From: Bradyrhizobium sp. 200 | GTDB lineage: Bacteria > Pseudomonadota > Alphaproteobacteria > Rhizobiales > Xanthobacteraceae | Assembly (NCBI RefSeq): GCF_023100945.1 | Contig: NZ_CP064689.1 | Span: forward strand, 4,136,001 to 4,200,000 | Reading direction: 5' to 3' | DNA: 64,000 nucleotides | Shown: piece after piece, positions 1 to 8,217 of the stretch | Layout: each line of letters opens with the position of its first letter | Position numbering within the stretch: position 1 is the first letter of the stretch | The notes under the pieces: model-generated | The model's database searches: none | Seen by the model: the letters and a program-made list of their open reading frames with translations, nothing else | Told to the model about the DNA's origin: nothing | Translations under genes and position numbers: made by a program

Positions 1-10
1 GCCGGATGGT

Positions 11-661
11 TCACCCATTATTTTTTGCCGCCGTGAGCCCCACGTCGACCAAGTACTGCATGAATTCTTTCCCTCGCTGGGTTGAGAATATGCGACCGTC
101 CTTTCGTTTAATCAGCCCCGCGTTCAATGGATAGGACAGCCAAGTTTCGAAGGCCGCGCCTGAGTGCACATTTGGATAAACTGACTTTAGATTCTCGAAC
201 ATTGCCGTTGCCGTAGCATCATCTATGCTACCGGCATTTGCGGCCAACAGCAAATCGATCTGTGAGCCGAATATAATTCGGTAAGTCACTTCGAAATCCC
301 GATGCAGGTCCGCTAACGAGAACGCACGGATCAATCTCTTAATCTTGTCGTCATCGCCTTCGCTGAGTTGAGCAAGTCGCGCAATCACGCTTTGCTCGAT
401 ATCACCCACGGTGGGCGAAGGGGGGCCCAGTGGATGCGGCTTGGCTATTTCAGAACTAGCTTCAGTCTCTGATTGTTTTTGGATGTTCTGTTGGCGGTCG
501 ACAGATCCAGCCTCCGAGAAGTCGACCCCGGTGCTGCCTACGCCAATTTTCTTCGTTCGGTTCACGAGGGTAGCGATCGGACCGCGGAATATTCCAAAGC
601 CAGCGATCGCGATGATGACGACTGCTAGCGGCCAAAGGCCGTGCTGGATCAGTGATTCCAT
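11..661 (-). CDS. Hypothetical protein with one N-terminal membrane segment
   Basis: A 216-residue protein of a family I do not recognise. Residues about 8-30 form a single hydrophobic segment (LWPLAVVIIAIAGFGIF), so it is probably anchored in the inner membrane. A polar linker follows (about 35-95) and then a helical domain. The last 50 residues (GLIKRKDGRIFSTQRGKEF) look like the recognition helix and wing of a winged-helix fold, so the cytoplasmic part might bind nucleic acid or protein; this is inference. The gene lies downstream of the tRNA-Ser 3' end, where integrated elements often sit. Coding seems likely because the frame is open over the full length and the membrane segment is well formed. 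Confidence 0.6.
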   Translation of the reverse strand: MESLIQHGLWPLAVVIIAIAGFGIFRGPIATLVNRTKKIGVGSTGVDFSEAGSVDRQQNIQKQSETEASSEIAKPHPLGPPSPTVGDIEQSVIARLAQLSEGDDDKIKRLIRAFSLADLHRDFEVTYRIIFGSQIDLLLAANAGSIDDATATAMFENLKSVYPNVHSGAAFETWLSYPLNAGLIKRKDGRIFSTQRGKEFMQYLVDVGLTAAKNNG

Positions 662-805
662 AGATGCCTCCCCCAGGCTCGACGCTATCCCAGGTAGAAG
701 GCTCTGGAAAGCGCCTAGAGCGAGGGTGACTTCATTGGCAAATCAGGCTTTGGTCTTGGCCTTCAGCCCCATCTCGACCAGCCGGCGTCAGTCGCCCGGC
801 CCACA

Positions 806-1018
806 TCATTGCGCGGCTATGTCGGCGGCGGCTCGACCCTTCTCTGTCACCTGATATTCGATGTCGCTGACGTTAGTCTTGAACGGCGTCAACCATCCCA
901 AGTCGACTAATTGATCGTATCGCCTGCGATCGATATTCCCGGCCGTGTATTTGCGTCCACCGGCGGCAACGATCTGACGCAACAGCTTGAGGCCCTCGTC
1001 TGCCATCATGCTGGTCAC
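806..1018 (-). CDS. Small winged-helix-like hypothetical protein
   Basis: A 70-residue protein starting with GTG. The GTG overlaps the TGA of the upstream small regulator gene in a GTGA arrangement, which supports translational coupling and this start. The sequence runs helix, helix, then a YQVTEKGRAAADI ending that is typical of the wing and last helix of small winged-helix proteins. I see no enzymatic motif. Together with its overlapping partner it looks like a two-gene regulatory unit. The function is unknown. Confidence 0.55.
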   Translation of the reverse strand: MTSMMADEGLKLLRQIVAAGGRKYTAGNIDRRRYDQLVDLGWLTPFKTNVSDIEYQVTEKGRAAADIAAQ

Positions 1019-1209
1019 CTCTTCCCCTTCAACGCCATCTCCACCAACCGCCGGATTGCCTCGGGGCGGCCGGGTAGATCGTCTTGCTTGCGGCGCCAGT
1101 CGTCTAGGGCTTTGGCCATGTCGGGCTGAATGCGCACGCCAACCAAATCGCCCGTAACAGACGGTCTCTTCTTGGGTGTTTTCATGTTAACACGACTTGT
1201 ATCATTCAT
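1015..1209 (-). CDS. Probable ribbon-helix-helix (CopG/Arc-type) regulator
   Basis: A 64-residue protein. After a basic N-terminus the segment GDLVGVRIQPDMAKALDDWR has the ribbon-then-helix layout of ribbon-helix-helix DNA-binding proteins (VGVRI as the beta strand, PDMAKALDDWRRKQ as the first helix). RPEAIRRLVEMAL forms the second helix. Such proteins normally dimerise and repress their own operon. An alternative ATG lies at 1185 (MKTPKKRP). A repeated element that includes the palindrome GTTAAC lies over and just upstream of the start, consistent with autoregulation. It overlaps the next small gene by 4 bases. Confidence 0.6.
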   Translation of the reverse strand: MNDTSRVNMKTPKKRPSVTGDLVGVRIQPDMAKALDDWRRKQDDLPGRPEAIRRLVEMALKGKR

Positions 1210-1225
1210 GCGAACATGTTAACAC
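1183..1225 (-). promoter_or_regulatory. Putative operator: two CATGTTAACAC direct repeats
   Basis: The 11-base sequence CATGTTAACAC occurs at 1183-1193 and again at 1215-1225, on the same strand and 32 bp apart, close to three helical turns. Each copy contains the palindrome GTTAAC. The two copies flank the ATG at 1209 of the ribbon-helix-helix gene. This is the layout expected for an autoregulatory operator bound cooperatively by two dimers. The repeats are seen directly; their binding by this protein is inferred. Confidence 0.4.
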
Positions 1226-1281
1226 CGAATCGGGCCGCTGAATAGTCTCGGCCTTTGATTCTAAAGGGACTGAGTTAGATC

Positions 1282-1533
1282 ATGGCTAACGAAAGCAGAA
1301 TCGTACTGAGTGGAATGGCAACCGATCTCATCATCGGCATTGACGTATTAAAAGGCGGGCTAAAGGCTCTAGAGGAGATCATCGTCGAGTCCGGCGACTG
1401 CAATGAACTGATGAGCCAATTCCAGCCGGTGCAGTGGATGGCGGCATCTCTGGAGAACAATATCCGTAAGATCGAAAGCGAAGTCCACGAACTTCCGATT
1501 CACTCAATCGGTTTTCCGCGGGCGGCGGAGTAG
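1282..1533 (+). CDS. Small hypothetical helical protein
   Basis: An 83-residue acidic, mostly helical protein that I do not recognise (MANESRIVLSGMATDLIIGI at the N-terminus). It has no signal peptide and no clear membrane segment or catalytic motif. A stem-loop followed by a T-run begins about 60 bases after the stop, consistent with a monocistronic unit. It is transcribed divergently from the small regulator pair to its left. The function is unknown. Confidence 0.5.
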   Translation: MANESRIVLSGMATDLIIGIDVLKGGLKALEEIIVESGDCNELMSQFQPVQWMAASLENNIRKIESEVHELPIHSIGFPRAAE

Positions 1534-1593
1534 GCGGAATAGAGTTCGGCGGCCAGTATCTCAGCGCTACCCATCTATCCAGCGCCGCCGGAG

Positions 1594-1625
1594 ACGCCTC
1601 ACTCGAAAGGGTGGGGCGTTTTTTT
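1594..1625 (+). terminator. Rho-independent terminator
   Basis: ACGCCTCAC pairs with GTGGGGCGT across an 8-base loop, with one G-T wobble, and is followed by a run of seven T on the plus strand. It ends the 1282-1533 transcript. Confidence 0.7.
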
Positions 1626-1640
1626 GTGCAGGGTGTGTCG

Positions 1641-1730
1641 TCAGGGAGTCAGGACAAGCATAGACGCCAAGACGGCCGAAAAAATGAACAACCCAAAAAT
1701 CGCGATCTGGAACAGGCGCTCGACTTTCAT
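1641..1730 (-). CDS. Tiny single-pass membrane protein (29 aa)
   Basis: A 29-residue ORF: a short charged start (MKVERLFQ) and one long hydrophobic stretch (IAIFGLFIFSAVLASMLVL) before the stop. A GGAG sequence sits about five bases upstream of the ATG, a good ribosome binding site. Proteins of this kind are often missed because of their size. Two similar tiny membrane ORFs lie at 2437-2535 and 2691-2780 on the same strand. The function is unknown; it may be a small membrane-associated modulator. Confidence 0.5.
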   Translation of the reverse strand: MKVERLFQIAIFGLFIFSAVLASMLVLTP

Positions 1731-1934
1731 TTGCGCTCCCCCGCAAATCTGTCGAACCGGCGTAACGCGGAAGTGCGGGGATTGGTTCCGGGTGATGTCT
1801 AGGGACACAGGGAGCCAAGAGTGAGGGGCGGGCTGTTTACTTTCTAGGGGCGGGGCAGCTTAGGAATCAGATTAGGAATTGACATCCCACTTTCATATTT
1901 TTACTAATAATATCAATTAGATATTGCGCTTTAC

Positions 1935-2024
1935 TGGCGGAAGGGGTGGGATTCGAACCCACGGTACCCTTGCAGGCACGCCGGTTTTCAAGACCGGTGC
2001 CTTAAACCACTCGGCCACCCTTCC
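1935..2024 (-). tRNA. tRNA-Ser(UGA)
   Basis: The reverse complement folds as a class II tRNA of 90 nt. The acceptor stem GGAAGGG pairs with CCCTTCC, and the anticodon stem is closed by CCGGT/ACCGG around CTTGAAA, giving anticodon UGA. There is a variable arm and a T-loop with GGTTCGAATCC. The discriminator base is G, as expected for serine, and the CCA end is encoded (1935-1937). Its 3' end faces lower coordinates, so an element integrated in this tRNA would lie at positions below 1935. Confidence 0.95.
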
Positions 2025-2436
2025 AGCTCAGGAATTTCAGTCGCTTAGCGTAGGGCTGGCTCGAACGCAATGCGAACGTGGGCCCGATTTGGACCCATCC
2101 CGTTATTTTGGAAGAAACCATACGGAGAAGGCGCCAAAGCGCTGCGCACTCGGACGCGGTTAACAAAGACGACTGCTCGCTACCTTCGGGAGATCGAGGT
2201 CGACCTCATCGCATCGCCTTTCGTGCGCAGGACACTTGGCGCTCTTCGTGACGGCAGTCGAGGGAGCAGTTGGTGTGTCCGCTCCCGCAACCTGGCTGTA
2301 TCGAGCTGATCCGCGGACCTTACCTTGCAAACATCCGGAGGTTTCGAGCCAAGGCGGCCGGGAGCCGGCTGGATGCTAGTTCTGGCCGGGATGGCATCGT
2401 CCCGGCAGCGTTGCCGCAATTGGAACGGACGCTTGC
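2025..2436. other. Intergenic stretch, nothing recognised
   Basis: Several open frames exist on both strands, but none has a convincing start, composition or recognisable motif. It holds the tRNA-Ser promoter side, and I see nothing else that I can support. Confidence 0.5.
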
Positions 2437-2535
2437 TTAGCCGAAAAAAACAGCCAGGAGACTTGAGCACAGGAGTACGAAGCTGGCCGTCGTCAGGGCA
2501 AGAAATCCGTTGGAGACAATGTCGTGGTTGCGCAT
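2437..2535 (-). CDS. Tiny single-pass membrane protein (32 aa)
   Basis: A 32-residue ORF starting MRNHDIVSNG and continuing as one hydrophobic helix (FLALTTASFVLLCSSLLAVF). A GGTG sequence lies about four bases before the ATG and may serve as a weak ribosome binding site. The layout (polar start, single hydrophobic helix, immediate stop) matches two other tiny ORFs nearby. No function can be assigned. Confidence 0.4.
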   Translation of the reverse strand: MRNHDIVSNGFLALTTASFVLLCSSLLAVFFG

Positions 2536-2690
2536 GAGACACCTACCACTCAGATGCTCGTCCGAATTTATTAAAGCTTTCCGAATTCCTGGTCGGAACT
2601 ACCAAGCCATTTCCAAGCGATTTAATTTCCAAGCCATTTCTCAGTCTCTGAAGGTCGGACCGGTTGCCCGAACCGCCAGCCGTTCAAAAC

Positions 2691-2780
2691 TCAAGCTCTG
2701 GAACGATAGCCTTCAAATGCATGGGCTAAGAAAATGCCTGCGCTCACCAGGCCCATCAACGCTGTAACCGTCTCGATCAT
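2691..2780 (-). CDS. Tiny single-pass membrane protein (29 aa)
   Basis: A 29-residue ORF (MIETVTALMGLVSAGIFLAH then AFEGYRSRA). It has one hydrophobic segment and a basic C-terminal tail, which would place the tail in the cytoplasm. AAAGGA lies eight bases before the ATG, a strong ribosome binding site, and is the main reason to accept so short a gene. From memory, similar tiny proteins occur in Bradyrhizobium genomes; I could not check this. Confidence 0.55.
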   Translation of the reverse strand: MIETVTALMGLVSAGIFLAHAFEGYRSRA

Positions 2781-3143
2781 CGCACAAATCCTTTGCGCCC
2801 CTGCAATCCACAGAACGACTGCAGCGTTGCACAGTCAAAAAGATTCACAGGCTGGAATCGCAGATCGGCCGTGAGTGATGATTTAGTGCAACAGATTGTC
2901 TGAAAGCGGCACAGGCTGGGTACGACGAAGGGCTGATATCACCGGGAATCGCGGAGCAGCGCCCCGTAAATCGGCGGGCAGGCGAAGCAACCATTGATTC
3001 ACCACGCGGGAGCACACCCCATTTCCGCCGTGTTCCGGTTGCGATATCTTCACGGCGTGATGCGGAGGTGGGGCCGCATCGTGGGGTAAGGCCGTAACGC
3101 CTCAATATAGGGCAGTCGGCCGCTAGAAATGGTATTTGGGGCG
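2781..3143. other. Intergenic stretch upstream of rlpA
   Basis: About 360 bases without a supported gene. It must carry the rlpA promoter, but I cannot point to specific -35 and -10 elements with confidence. Confidence 0.4.
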
Positions 3144-4070
3144 ATGGGGATTCGACGGCCAAAAACGATCGTCCTGGCGGTACGTGGTACTGTTGCCGTG
3201 GCAACGTGCCTTCTCCTTGCCAACTGCGCCTCGTCCGGCAAATTCGCCAGCCGCGTCGATCCCAAATATGGCGTCTCCTCGAGCCCCCGCGTGGTGGGGT
3301 TCGGCGAGCCCGTGCCGAGGGGCGGGGGAACCTACCGCGTCGGCAAGCCCTACACCGTCGCAGGCCGGGTCTACGTGCCGGAGGAGGATCCGAACTATCG
3401 CGCCGAGGGAATGGCTTCCTGGTATGGCGATGATTTCCACGGCCGGCTGACCGCCAATGGCGAGGTTTTCGACATGACCTCGCTGACTGCCGCCCATCCG
3501 ACCCTGCCGATTCCGAGCTACGCCCGCGTCACCAACGTCCGGAACGGCAAGTCGCTGATCGTCCGGGTCAACGACCGCGGTCCGTACCACGGCAACCGCC
3601 TCATCGACGTCTCGAACAAGGCGGCGGAACTGCTTGAATTCAAAGCAAATGGCGTAGCCAAGGTCCGTGTTGAATATGTCGGCCGGGCGCCGCTTGAAGG
3701 CTCCGACGACCGTCAGCTACTGGCAACGCTCCGGACCGGCGAGCCGGCACCGTCCCCGTCCACGGTCCGGGTTGCTTCGGCCCGTCCGTTTGTTCCCGAG
3801 ATGATGCCGTCGTCCGCGGGCCGAATCCGGGGCGAGGTTCCGATGCCGGAGGGGCGGCCCTATAGCCTCGGCAATACCTCGGCCGACTACGCCTCGATCA
3901 ACGCGACCTCGGAAATGTCCGCCTCCAGCCGCTCGCGCGGTCGCGCCGCGGAAAACCCGCGCGCCGTGTCCTATGAAAATGAAGCCAGCTATGCCGCTCC
4001 GAGCCAGGCTTACCTGCCGGTCGACCCGCGGGGGCCAAGCGAAGTCCTCAGCGGCCGCGGGCTGTACTAG
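3144..4070 (+). CDS. rlpA: RlpA-like septal ring lipoprotein
   Basis: A lipoprotein of the RlpA family, whose members act at the septum and cleave peptidoglycan strands lacking stem peptides. A signal sequence ends in the lipobox LANC (about residue 28). The double-psi beta-barrel core lies at about residues 85-185, with the hallmarks GMASWYG, DMTSLTAAHPTLPIPS and VRVNDRGPY; the Asp of NDRG is the usual catalytic residue of this family. The C-terminal 120 residues are low-complexity, and I see no SPOR domain. An ATG five codons upstream (3129) is also possible; I chose 3144 because it gives a standard signal peptide. The gene converges with the hydrolase gene and overlaps it by four bases. 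Confidence 0.85.
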   Translation: MGIRRPKTIVLAVRGTVAVATCLLLANCASSGKFASRVDPKYGVSSSPRVVGFGEPVPRGGGTYRVGKPYTVAGRVYVPEEDPNYRAEGMASWYGDDFHGRLTANGEVFDMTSLTAAHPTLPIPSYARVTNVRNGKSLIVRVNDRGPYHGNRLIDVSNKAAELLEFKANGVAKVRVEYVGRAPLEGSDDRQLLATLRTGEPAPSPSTVRVASARPFVPEMMPSSAGRIRGEVPMPEGRPYSLGNTSADYASINATSEMSASSRSRGRAAENPRAVSYENEASYAAPSQAYLPVDPRGPSEVLSGRGLY

Positions 4071-5011
4071 CCCTTCAGGAAGCCGATCAGGGCGGCGTTG
4101 ACCTCGTCGGGCCGCTCTTGCTGAATCCAGTGGCCGGCCCCGTCGAGAATGAGCTTCTGCCGCAGGTTCGGCAGCACGCGCTCCATCTCTTTGACCTGCT
4201 TGGCGCCGATCAGCCCGGTAATGACGCCATCCTTCGATCCCGCGATGAACAGGGAAGGTTGCTGGATTTGCGCGCCCTGCCACGGCGCGGTCAGTTCCCA
4301 ATTGCGGTCGATGTTGCGATACCAGTTGAGCCCGCCGCGAAAGCCGGAATCCTGGTAGACGGCGGCGAAATAGGCGAGGTCGGCCTCGGTCAGCCAGTTC
4401 GGCAACGGCCGCTTCGGATCGGCACCGGCCAGGAATCCCTTGCCCTCCTGAACAAATTGATGAGCGGCCGGATCGGAGAACCCGCGCCCGCCCAGCACGA
4501 TTCGCATGGTCGCCGCGACATCGCGCTCGAACTCGGCTTCGGCTACGCCGGGAGGCTGAAAATACTGCCAGTAAAAATTGGTAATGCCGTTGTTCCGCAG
4601 GGTCTCGAGCGGCAGGCCGCGTCCGCGGGAAGGCGGCGGAACGCTGAGGCCTGCGACCCGGGTGAAGACATCGGGCCGGAACATCGCCGCGTGCCAGGCG
4701 ACCGGCGCACCCCAGTCATGGCCGACAATGACGGCCTGCTTTTCGCCAAGCGCCGCCACCAGCGCGACCATGTCGCCGACATTGTGGAGGATGGTGTAGG
4801 CGCCGATATCGGCTGGCGCGCTGGTTCGGCCGAACCCGCGCATATCGGGAGCGACGACATGGAAACCAGCTTCCGCGATGGCACCGATCTGGTGCCGCCA
4901 CGAGTAAGATAGTTCGGGCCAGCCATGGCAGAGCAGCACCAGCGGACCCTGGCCTTGTTCGACGACAAAGAAGTCCAGCCCGTTGGCGGAAATGGTGCGT
5001 GAGGATGACAT
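4067..5011 (-). CDS. Alpha/beta hydrolase, epoxide hydrolase-like
   Basis: A 314-residue alpha/beta hydrolase. LCHGWPE is the oxyanion-hole motif and GHDWGA the nucleophile elbow with Asp, as in epoxide hydrolases and haloalkane dehalogenases. The C-terminal GAGHWIQQERP supplies the catalytic His. The Asp nucleophile and the HGWPE motif point to soluble epoxide hydrolase, with an uncertain physiological substrate. I chose the ATG at 5011 (MSSSRTIS) because it gives the normal family N-terminus; the frame stays open far upstream but that part is the shadow of the neighbouring gene. It converges with rlpA. Confidence 0.85.
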   Translation of the reverse strand: MSSSRTISANGLDFFVVEQGQGPLVLLCHGWPELSYSWRHQIGAIAEAGFHVVAPDMRGFGRTSAPADIGAYTILHNVGDMVALVAALGEKQAVIVGHDWGAPVAWHAAMFRPDVFTRVAGLSVPPPSRGRGLPLETLRNNGITNFYWQYFQPPGVAEAEFERDVAATMRIVLGGRGFSDPAAHQFVQEGKGFLAGADPKRPLPNWLTEADLAYFAAVYQDSGFRGGLNWYRNIDRNWELTAPWQGAQIQQPSLFIAGSKDGVITGLIGAKQVKEMERVLPNLRQKLILDGAGHWIQQERPDEVNAALIGFLKG

Positions 5012-5176
5012 CGCGTTTCCGCCCTGTTTTTCGTATCTTGTCGGGAAATTGCAGCAGCGCCACGATACGTTCCTTCGCCCGGTGCCGCAATCCGATCGAC
5101 ACGGCGGCAAGTCCAAAGACCTGTGTTGTTTGCGGTACTTCCAACTGTTAGAACGCAGGGATTCAGGACATCGCCG

Positions 5177-6439
5177 ATGGCAATCGAGATCTTCGTTTCC
5201 CGCAAATCTGGCGCCGCGGCCGTCGTCCCGTGGCGCAGCCTGATGGCCGCTGTCCTCGCGCTCGCCGTCGGCTGGGGCGGAATTGTCTACGCCGCCAACA
5301 ACAGCGTGCAGGGCGCGCCGAAGAAGGAAGATGGCGGCTTTGACGGCGACGCACCGACCGCGATTCTGGTCGAGGCTTCCAGCGGCAGCGTGCTGTTCGA
5401 GAAGAACGCCGACGAATTGCGGGCGCCGTCCAGCATGATGAAGCTGATGACCGCCGAGGTGGTTTTCAACGCCATCAAGAAAGGCGACGTCAAGGTCACG
5501 GATGAATATCGGATCAGCGAGAACGCCTGGCGCAAGGGTGGGGCACCGGCGGGCGGCTCGACGATGTTTGCCATCCTCAACAGCAAGGTGCCGGTGGATG
5601 ACCTGTTGAAGGGCGCTATCATCCAGAGCGGCAACGATTCCTGCATTGCGCTGGCCGAAGGCATGGCCGGCAATGAGCGGATTTTTGCCGCCGACTTCAT
5701 GACCAAGCGGGCGCGTGAGCTTGGTCTGACGAGGTCGACCTTCGGAAACTCCAGCGGGCTGCCGGACCCTGCCAACAAGATGACCGTGCGGGAGCTGGCA
5801 AAACTCGCCCGCCACCTGATCCTCACCTATCCCGACATGTATAAACTGTTTGGCGAGAGGGAATTCACCTGGAACAAGATCAGGCAGCAGAACCGCAATC
5901 CGCTTCTGAACTCGCTCAATGGCGCTGATGGGCTGAAGACCGGCTACACCAAGGAAGGCGGCTATGGGATGGTCGGCTCTGCGGTTCAGAACGACACGCG
6001 GCTGATCGTCGTGGTCAACGGCATGGAGGATCCCGATGACCGCGCGAGCGAAGCCAAGAAGATGCTGGAATGGGGTTTTCGCAATTTCGAAACGCGCACC
6101 CTGTTCGCCGCCAACCAGCCCGTCGGCTACGCCAAGGTGTTCGGCGGCGAAAGCCGCTCGGTGAAGCTTGCGAGCCCCGAGCCGATCAAGGTGATGGTGC
6201 CGAAGAACGGCAACGAGAAGCTGATCGCGCGCATCGTCTATAGCGGTCCGGTCCGGGCGCCCGTGCAATCCAGCCAGTCGGTGGGCGTTGTCAGGGTGTG
6301 GCGCGGCGGCAATGTCGCCATGGAGGCGCCGGTCTATGCCGCGGAAGCGATCGGGACCGGCTCGACCATGCGCCGCGCGATCGACGGCGCCAGCGAACTC
6401 GTTATCGGCATGTTCCGCGCGAGCGCAGAGAAGCTCTGA
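5177..6439 (+). CDS. D-alanyl-D-alanine carboxypeptidase (low-molecular-weight PBP)
   Basis: A penicillin-binding protein of the DacA/DacC/DacF type that trims D-Ala from peptidoglycan stem peptides in the periplasm. The N-terminus has a hydrophobic export segment (LMAAVLALAVGWGGIVYAA). The three active-site motifs are present in order: SSMMK (SxxK), SGN and KTG. The C-terminal all-beta domain follows. I prefer the ATG at 5177 (MAIEIFVSRK) over the longer frame from 5123, since it gives a normal signal sequence. It is followed at 2 bp by tmk, an arrangement I recall as common in rhizobia. Confidence 0.9.
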   Translation: MAIEIFVSRKSGAAAVVPWRSLMAAVLALAVGWGGIVYAANNSVQGAPKKEDGGFDGDAPTAILVEASSGSVLFEKNADELRAPSSMMKLMTAEVVFNAIKKGDVKVTDEYRISENAWRKGGAPAGGSTMFAILNSKVPVDDLLKGAIIQSGNDSCIALAEGMAGNERIFAADFMTKRARELGLTRSTFGNSSGLPDPANKMTVRELAKLARHLILTYPDMYKLFGEREFTWNKIRQQNRNPLLNSLNGADGLKTGYTKEGGYGMVGSAVQNDTRLIVVVNGMEDPDDRASEAKKMLEWGFRNFETRTLFAANQPVGYAKVFGGESRSVKLASPEPIKVMVPKNGNEKLIARIVYSGPVRAPVQSSQSVGVVRVWRGGNVAMEAPVYAAEAIGTGSTMRRAIDGASELVIGMFRASAEKL

Positions 6440-6441
6440 GC

Positions 6442-7128
6442 ATGAACCAGGCAACGCTGCAGCGGCCCTCCGGACGCGGGAAGTTCATCACGTTTGAAGG
6501 CGGCGAGGGCTCCGGAAAGTCCACGCAGATCAAGAAGCTCGCCGAGCGTCTTGGGGCGGCGAAGCTGCGCGTCATCGTCACCCGCGAGCCGGGTGGCTCG
6601 CCGGGCGCGGAAATCATGCGGCACCTCGTGCTGTCGGGAATGGGCAAGCTGCTTGGGCCGGACGCGGAGACGTTGCTGTTCGCTGCCGCCCGCGACGATC
6701 ACGTTCGTACCGTCATCCAGCCCGCGCTCAGCCAGGGAACATGGGTGCTGTGCGACCGGTTCTCGGATTCGACCCGCGCCTACCAGGGCAGGCTGGGGCA
6801 GGTCGCGCCGGGCGTGCTCAACGCCATGCAGCGCGTCACCATCGGCGATCTCAAGCCGGACCTGACCGTCATTCTGGACATTCCCGTGGAAGTCGGGCTG
6901 CAGCGGGCCGCGGCGCGCCGCGGCAGCGGCGTGCCGGATCGTTTCGAGGCGGAAAATCTGCAGTTTCATCAGGATCTGCGCGACGCCTACCAGCGGATTG
7001 CCGCCGAAGACCCGCAGCGCTGCGTGCTGATCGACGCCGATGCCGATGCGGACACGGTCGCTGCCCGTATCTGGACTGCGCTGCGCGATCGTTTGTTCGT
7101 GGCCCCGAGCCCGGCAGGTACGGCATGA
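6442..7128 (+). CDS. tmk: Thymidylate kinase
   Basis: dTMP kinase, which phosphorylates dTMP to dTDP for DNA synthesis. The P-loop is FEGGEGSGKST near residue 18, TREPGGS is the dTMP-binding motif and DRFSDSTRAYQG the DR motif. At 228 residues it has the usual length. The start is the ATG two bases after the carboxypeptidase stop. It overlaps holB by four bases (ATGA), so the two are translationally coupled. Confidence 0.95.
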   Translation: MNQATLQRPSGRGKFITFEGGEGSGKSTQIKKLAERLGAAKLRVIVTREPGGSPGAEIMRHLVLSGMGKLLGPDAETLLFAAARDDHVRTVIQPALSQGTWVLCDRFSDSTRAYQGRLGQVAPGVLNAMQRVTIGDLKPDLTVILDIPVEVGLQRAAARRGSGVPDRFEAENLQFHQDLRDAYQRIAAEDPQRCVLIDADADADTVAARIWTALRDRLFVAPSPAGTA

Positions 7129-8165
7129 GCGCGCGCAAGACCGAACAGGAAGCGGCGGTCAGGCATCCCCGCGAAACGGCCGACCTGTTCGGCCACCGCG
7201 AGGCAGAGATGGCATTGCTCAATGCCTATCGCAGCGGACGCATTCCGCATGCCTGGCTGATCGGCGGTCCGCAGGGTATCGGCAAGGCGACGCTGGCCTA
7301 TCGCATGGCCCGCTTCGTGCTTGCCAATTCCAATCCCATGTCGCCGTTCGTGCAACGCGCCGAGGCGCTTGCGCTCGATCCGGATAATCCTGTCGCGCGC
7401 CAGATCACCGCCGGCGCGCATGGCGGGCTGCTGGTGCTGGAACGCGGCCTCAACGATCGCGGTGTGATGCGGACCGTGATTACCGTCGACGAGACGCGGG
7501 AGACGATTTCGTTCTTCGGCTCGACCGCGGCGGTGGATGGCTGGCGGGTCTGCATCGTCGACACCGTCGATGAGCTCAATCCGAACGCCGCCAACGCGCT
7601 GCTCAAGATCCTCGAAGAGCCGCCGCAACGATCGCTGTTCCTGCTCGTCAGCCATTCGCCGGCGCGGGCGCTACCGACGATCCTGTCCCGTTGCCGCAAG
7701 CTGCCGCTGAGGCCGCTCGCGATCGAGGATGTCATTCGCGCGGCGTCGCGGGCCGCGGGCATCGTGCCCGATGATCCGGCGCTGTCGGAGGCTGCCGATG
7801 CCTCGGAGGGAAGCGTGTCCCGCGCGCTGACGTTGCTCGGTGGCGATGCGCTGAAGCTGCAACAGCGTACCGCGGCGCTGCTGGCGACGCTGCCACAGGT
7901 CGATCCGCGCGAGCTGCATGCGCTGGGCGACGCGCTGGGCACCAGCGACCGGGTGGCGCTGGTAGCGTTCATCGACGGCATCGATCGCTGGATTAGTGAG
8001 AAGCTGCGCACCGGCGACGCCAACGCGAATCTGCCCCGCCTTGCACGGCTGGCTGAGGTATGGGAAAAGATCGTCCGCGCCGCGCGCGACACCGAATCCT
8101 ATAATTTGGAGCGAAAACCGCTGGTTTTCTCGGTGTTCGGGATGCTCGCGGAAGCGACGCGGTAA
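7125..8165 (+). CDS. holB: DNA polymerase III subunit delta'
   Basis: The clamp-loader subunit that works with delta and tau/gamma to load the beta sliding clamp. It is an AAA+ fold of 346 residues with a P-loop-like [10 protein letters not shown] near residue 45 and the conserved LLKILEEPP. These are characteristic of HolB; delta' usually does not hydrolyse ATP. The ATG start overlaps the tmk stop. The arrangement tmk-holB-metG-tatD is common in alphaproteobacteria. Confidence 0.92.
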   Translation: MSARKTEQEAAVRHPRETADLFGHREAEMALLNAYRSGRIPHAWLIGGPQGIGKATLAYRMARFVLANSNPMSPFVQRAEALALDPDNPVARQITAGAHGGLLVLERGLNDRGVMRTVITVDETRETISFFGSTAAVDGWRVCIVDTVDELNPNAANALLKILEEPPQRSLFLLVSHSPARALPTILSRCRKLPLRPLAIEDVIRAASRAAGIVPDDPALSEAADASEGSVSRALTLLGGDALKLQQRTAALLATLPQVDPRELHALGDALGTSDRVALVAFIDGIDRWISEKLRTGDANANLPRLARLAEVWEKIVRAARDTESYNLERKPLVFSVFGMLAEATR

Positions 8166-8217
8166 CGCTCCGCCTGATAACAATCCCGACAATTTTTGTC
8201 ACATAAAGGAATTCGTG

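Noticed and set aside
4067..6454. A 795-codon minus-strand open frame
   Set aside because: Only the 4067-5011 part encodes a real protein (the hydrolase). The upstream part runs antisense to the carboxypeptidase and has shadow composition.
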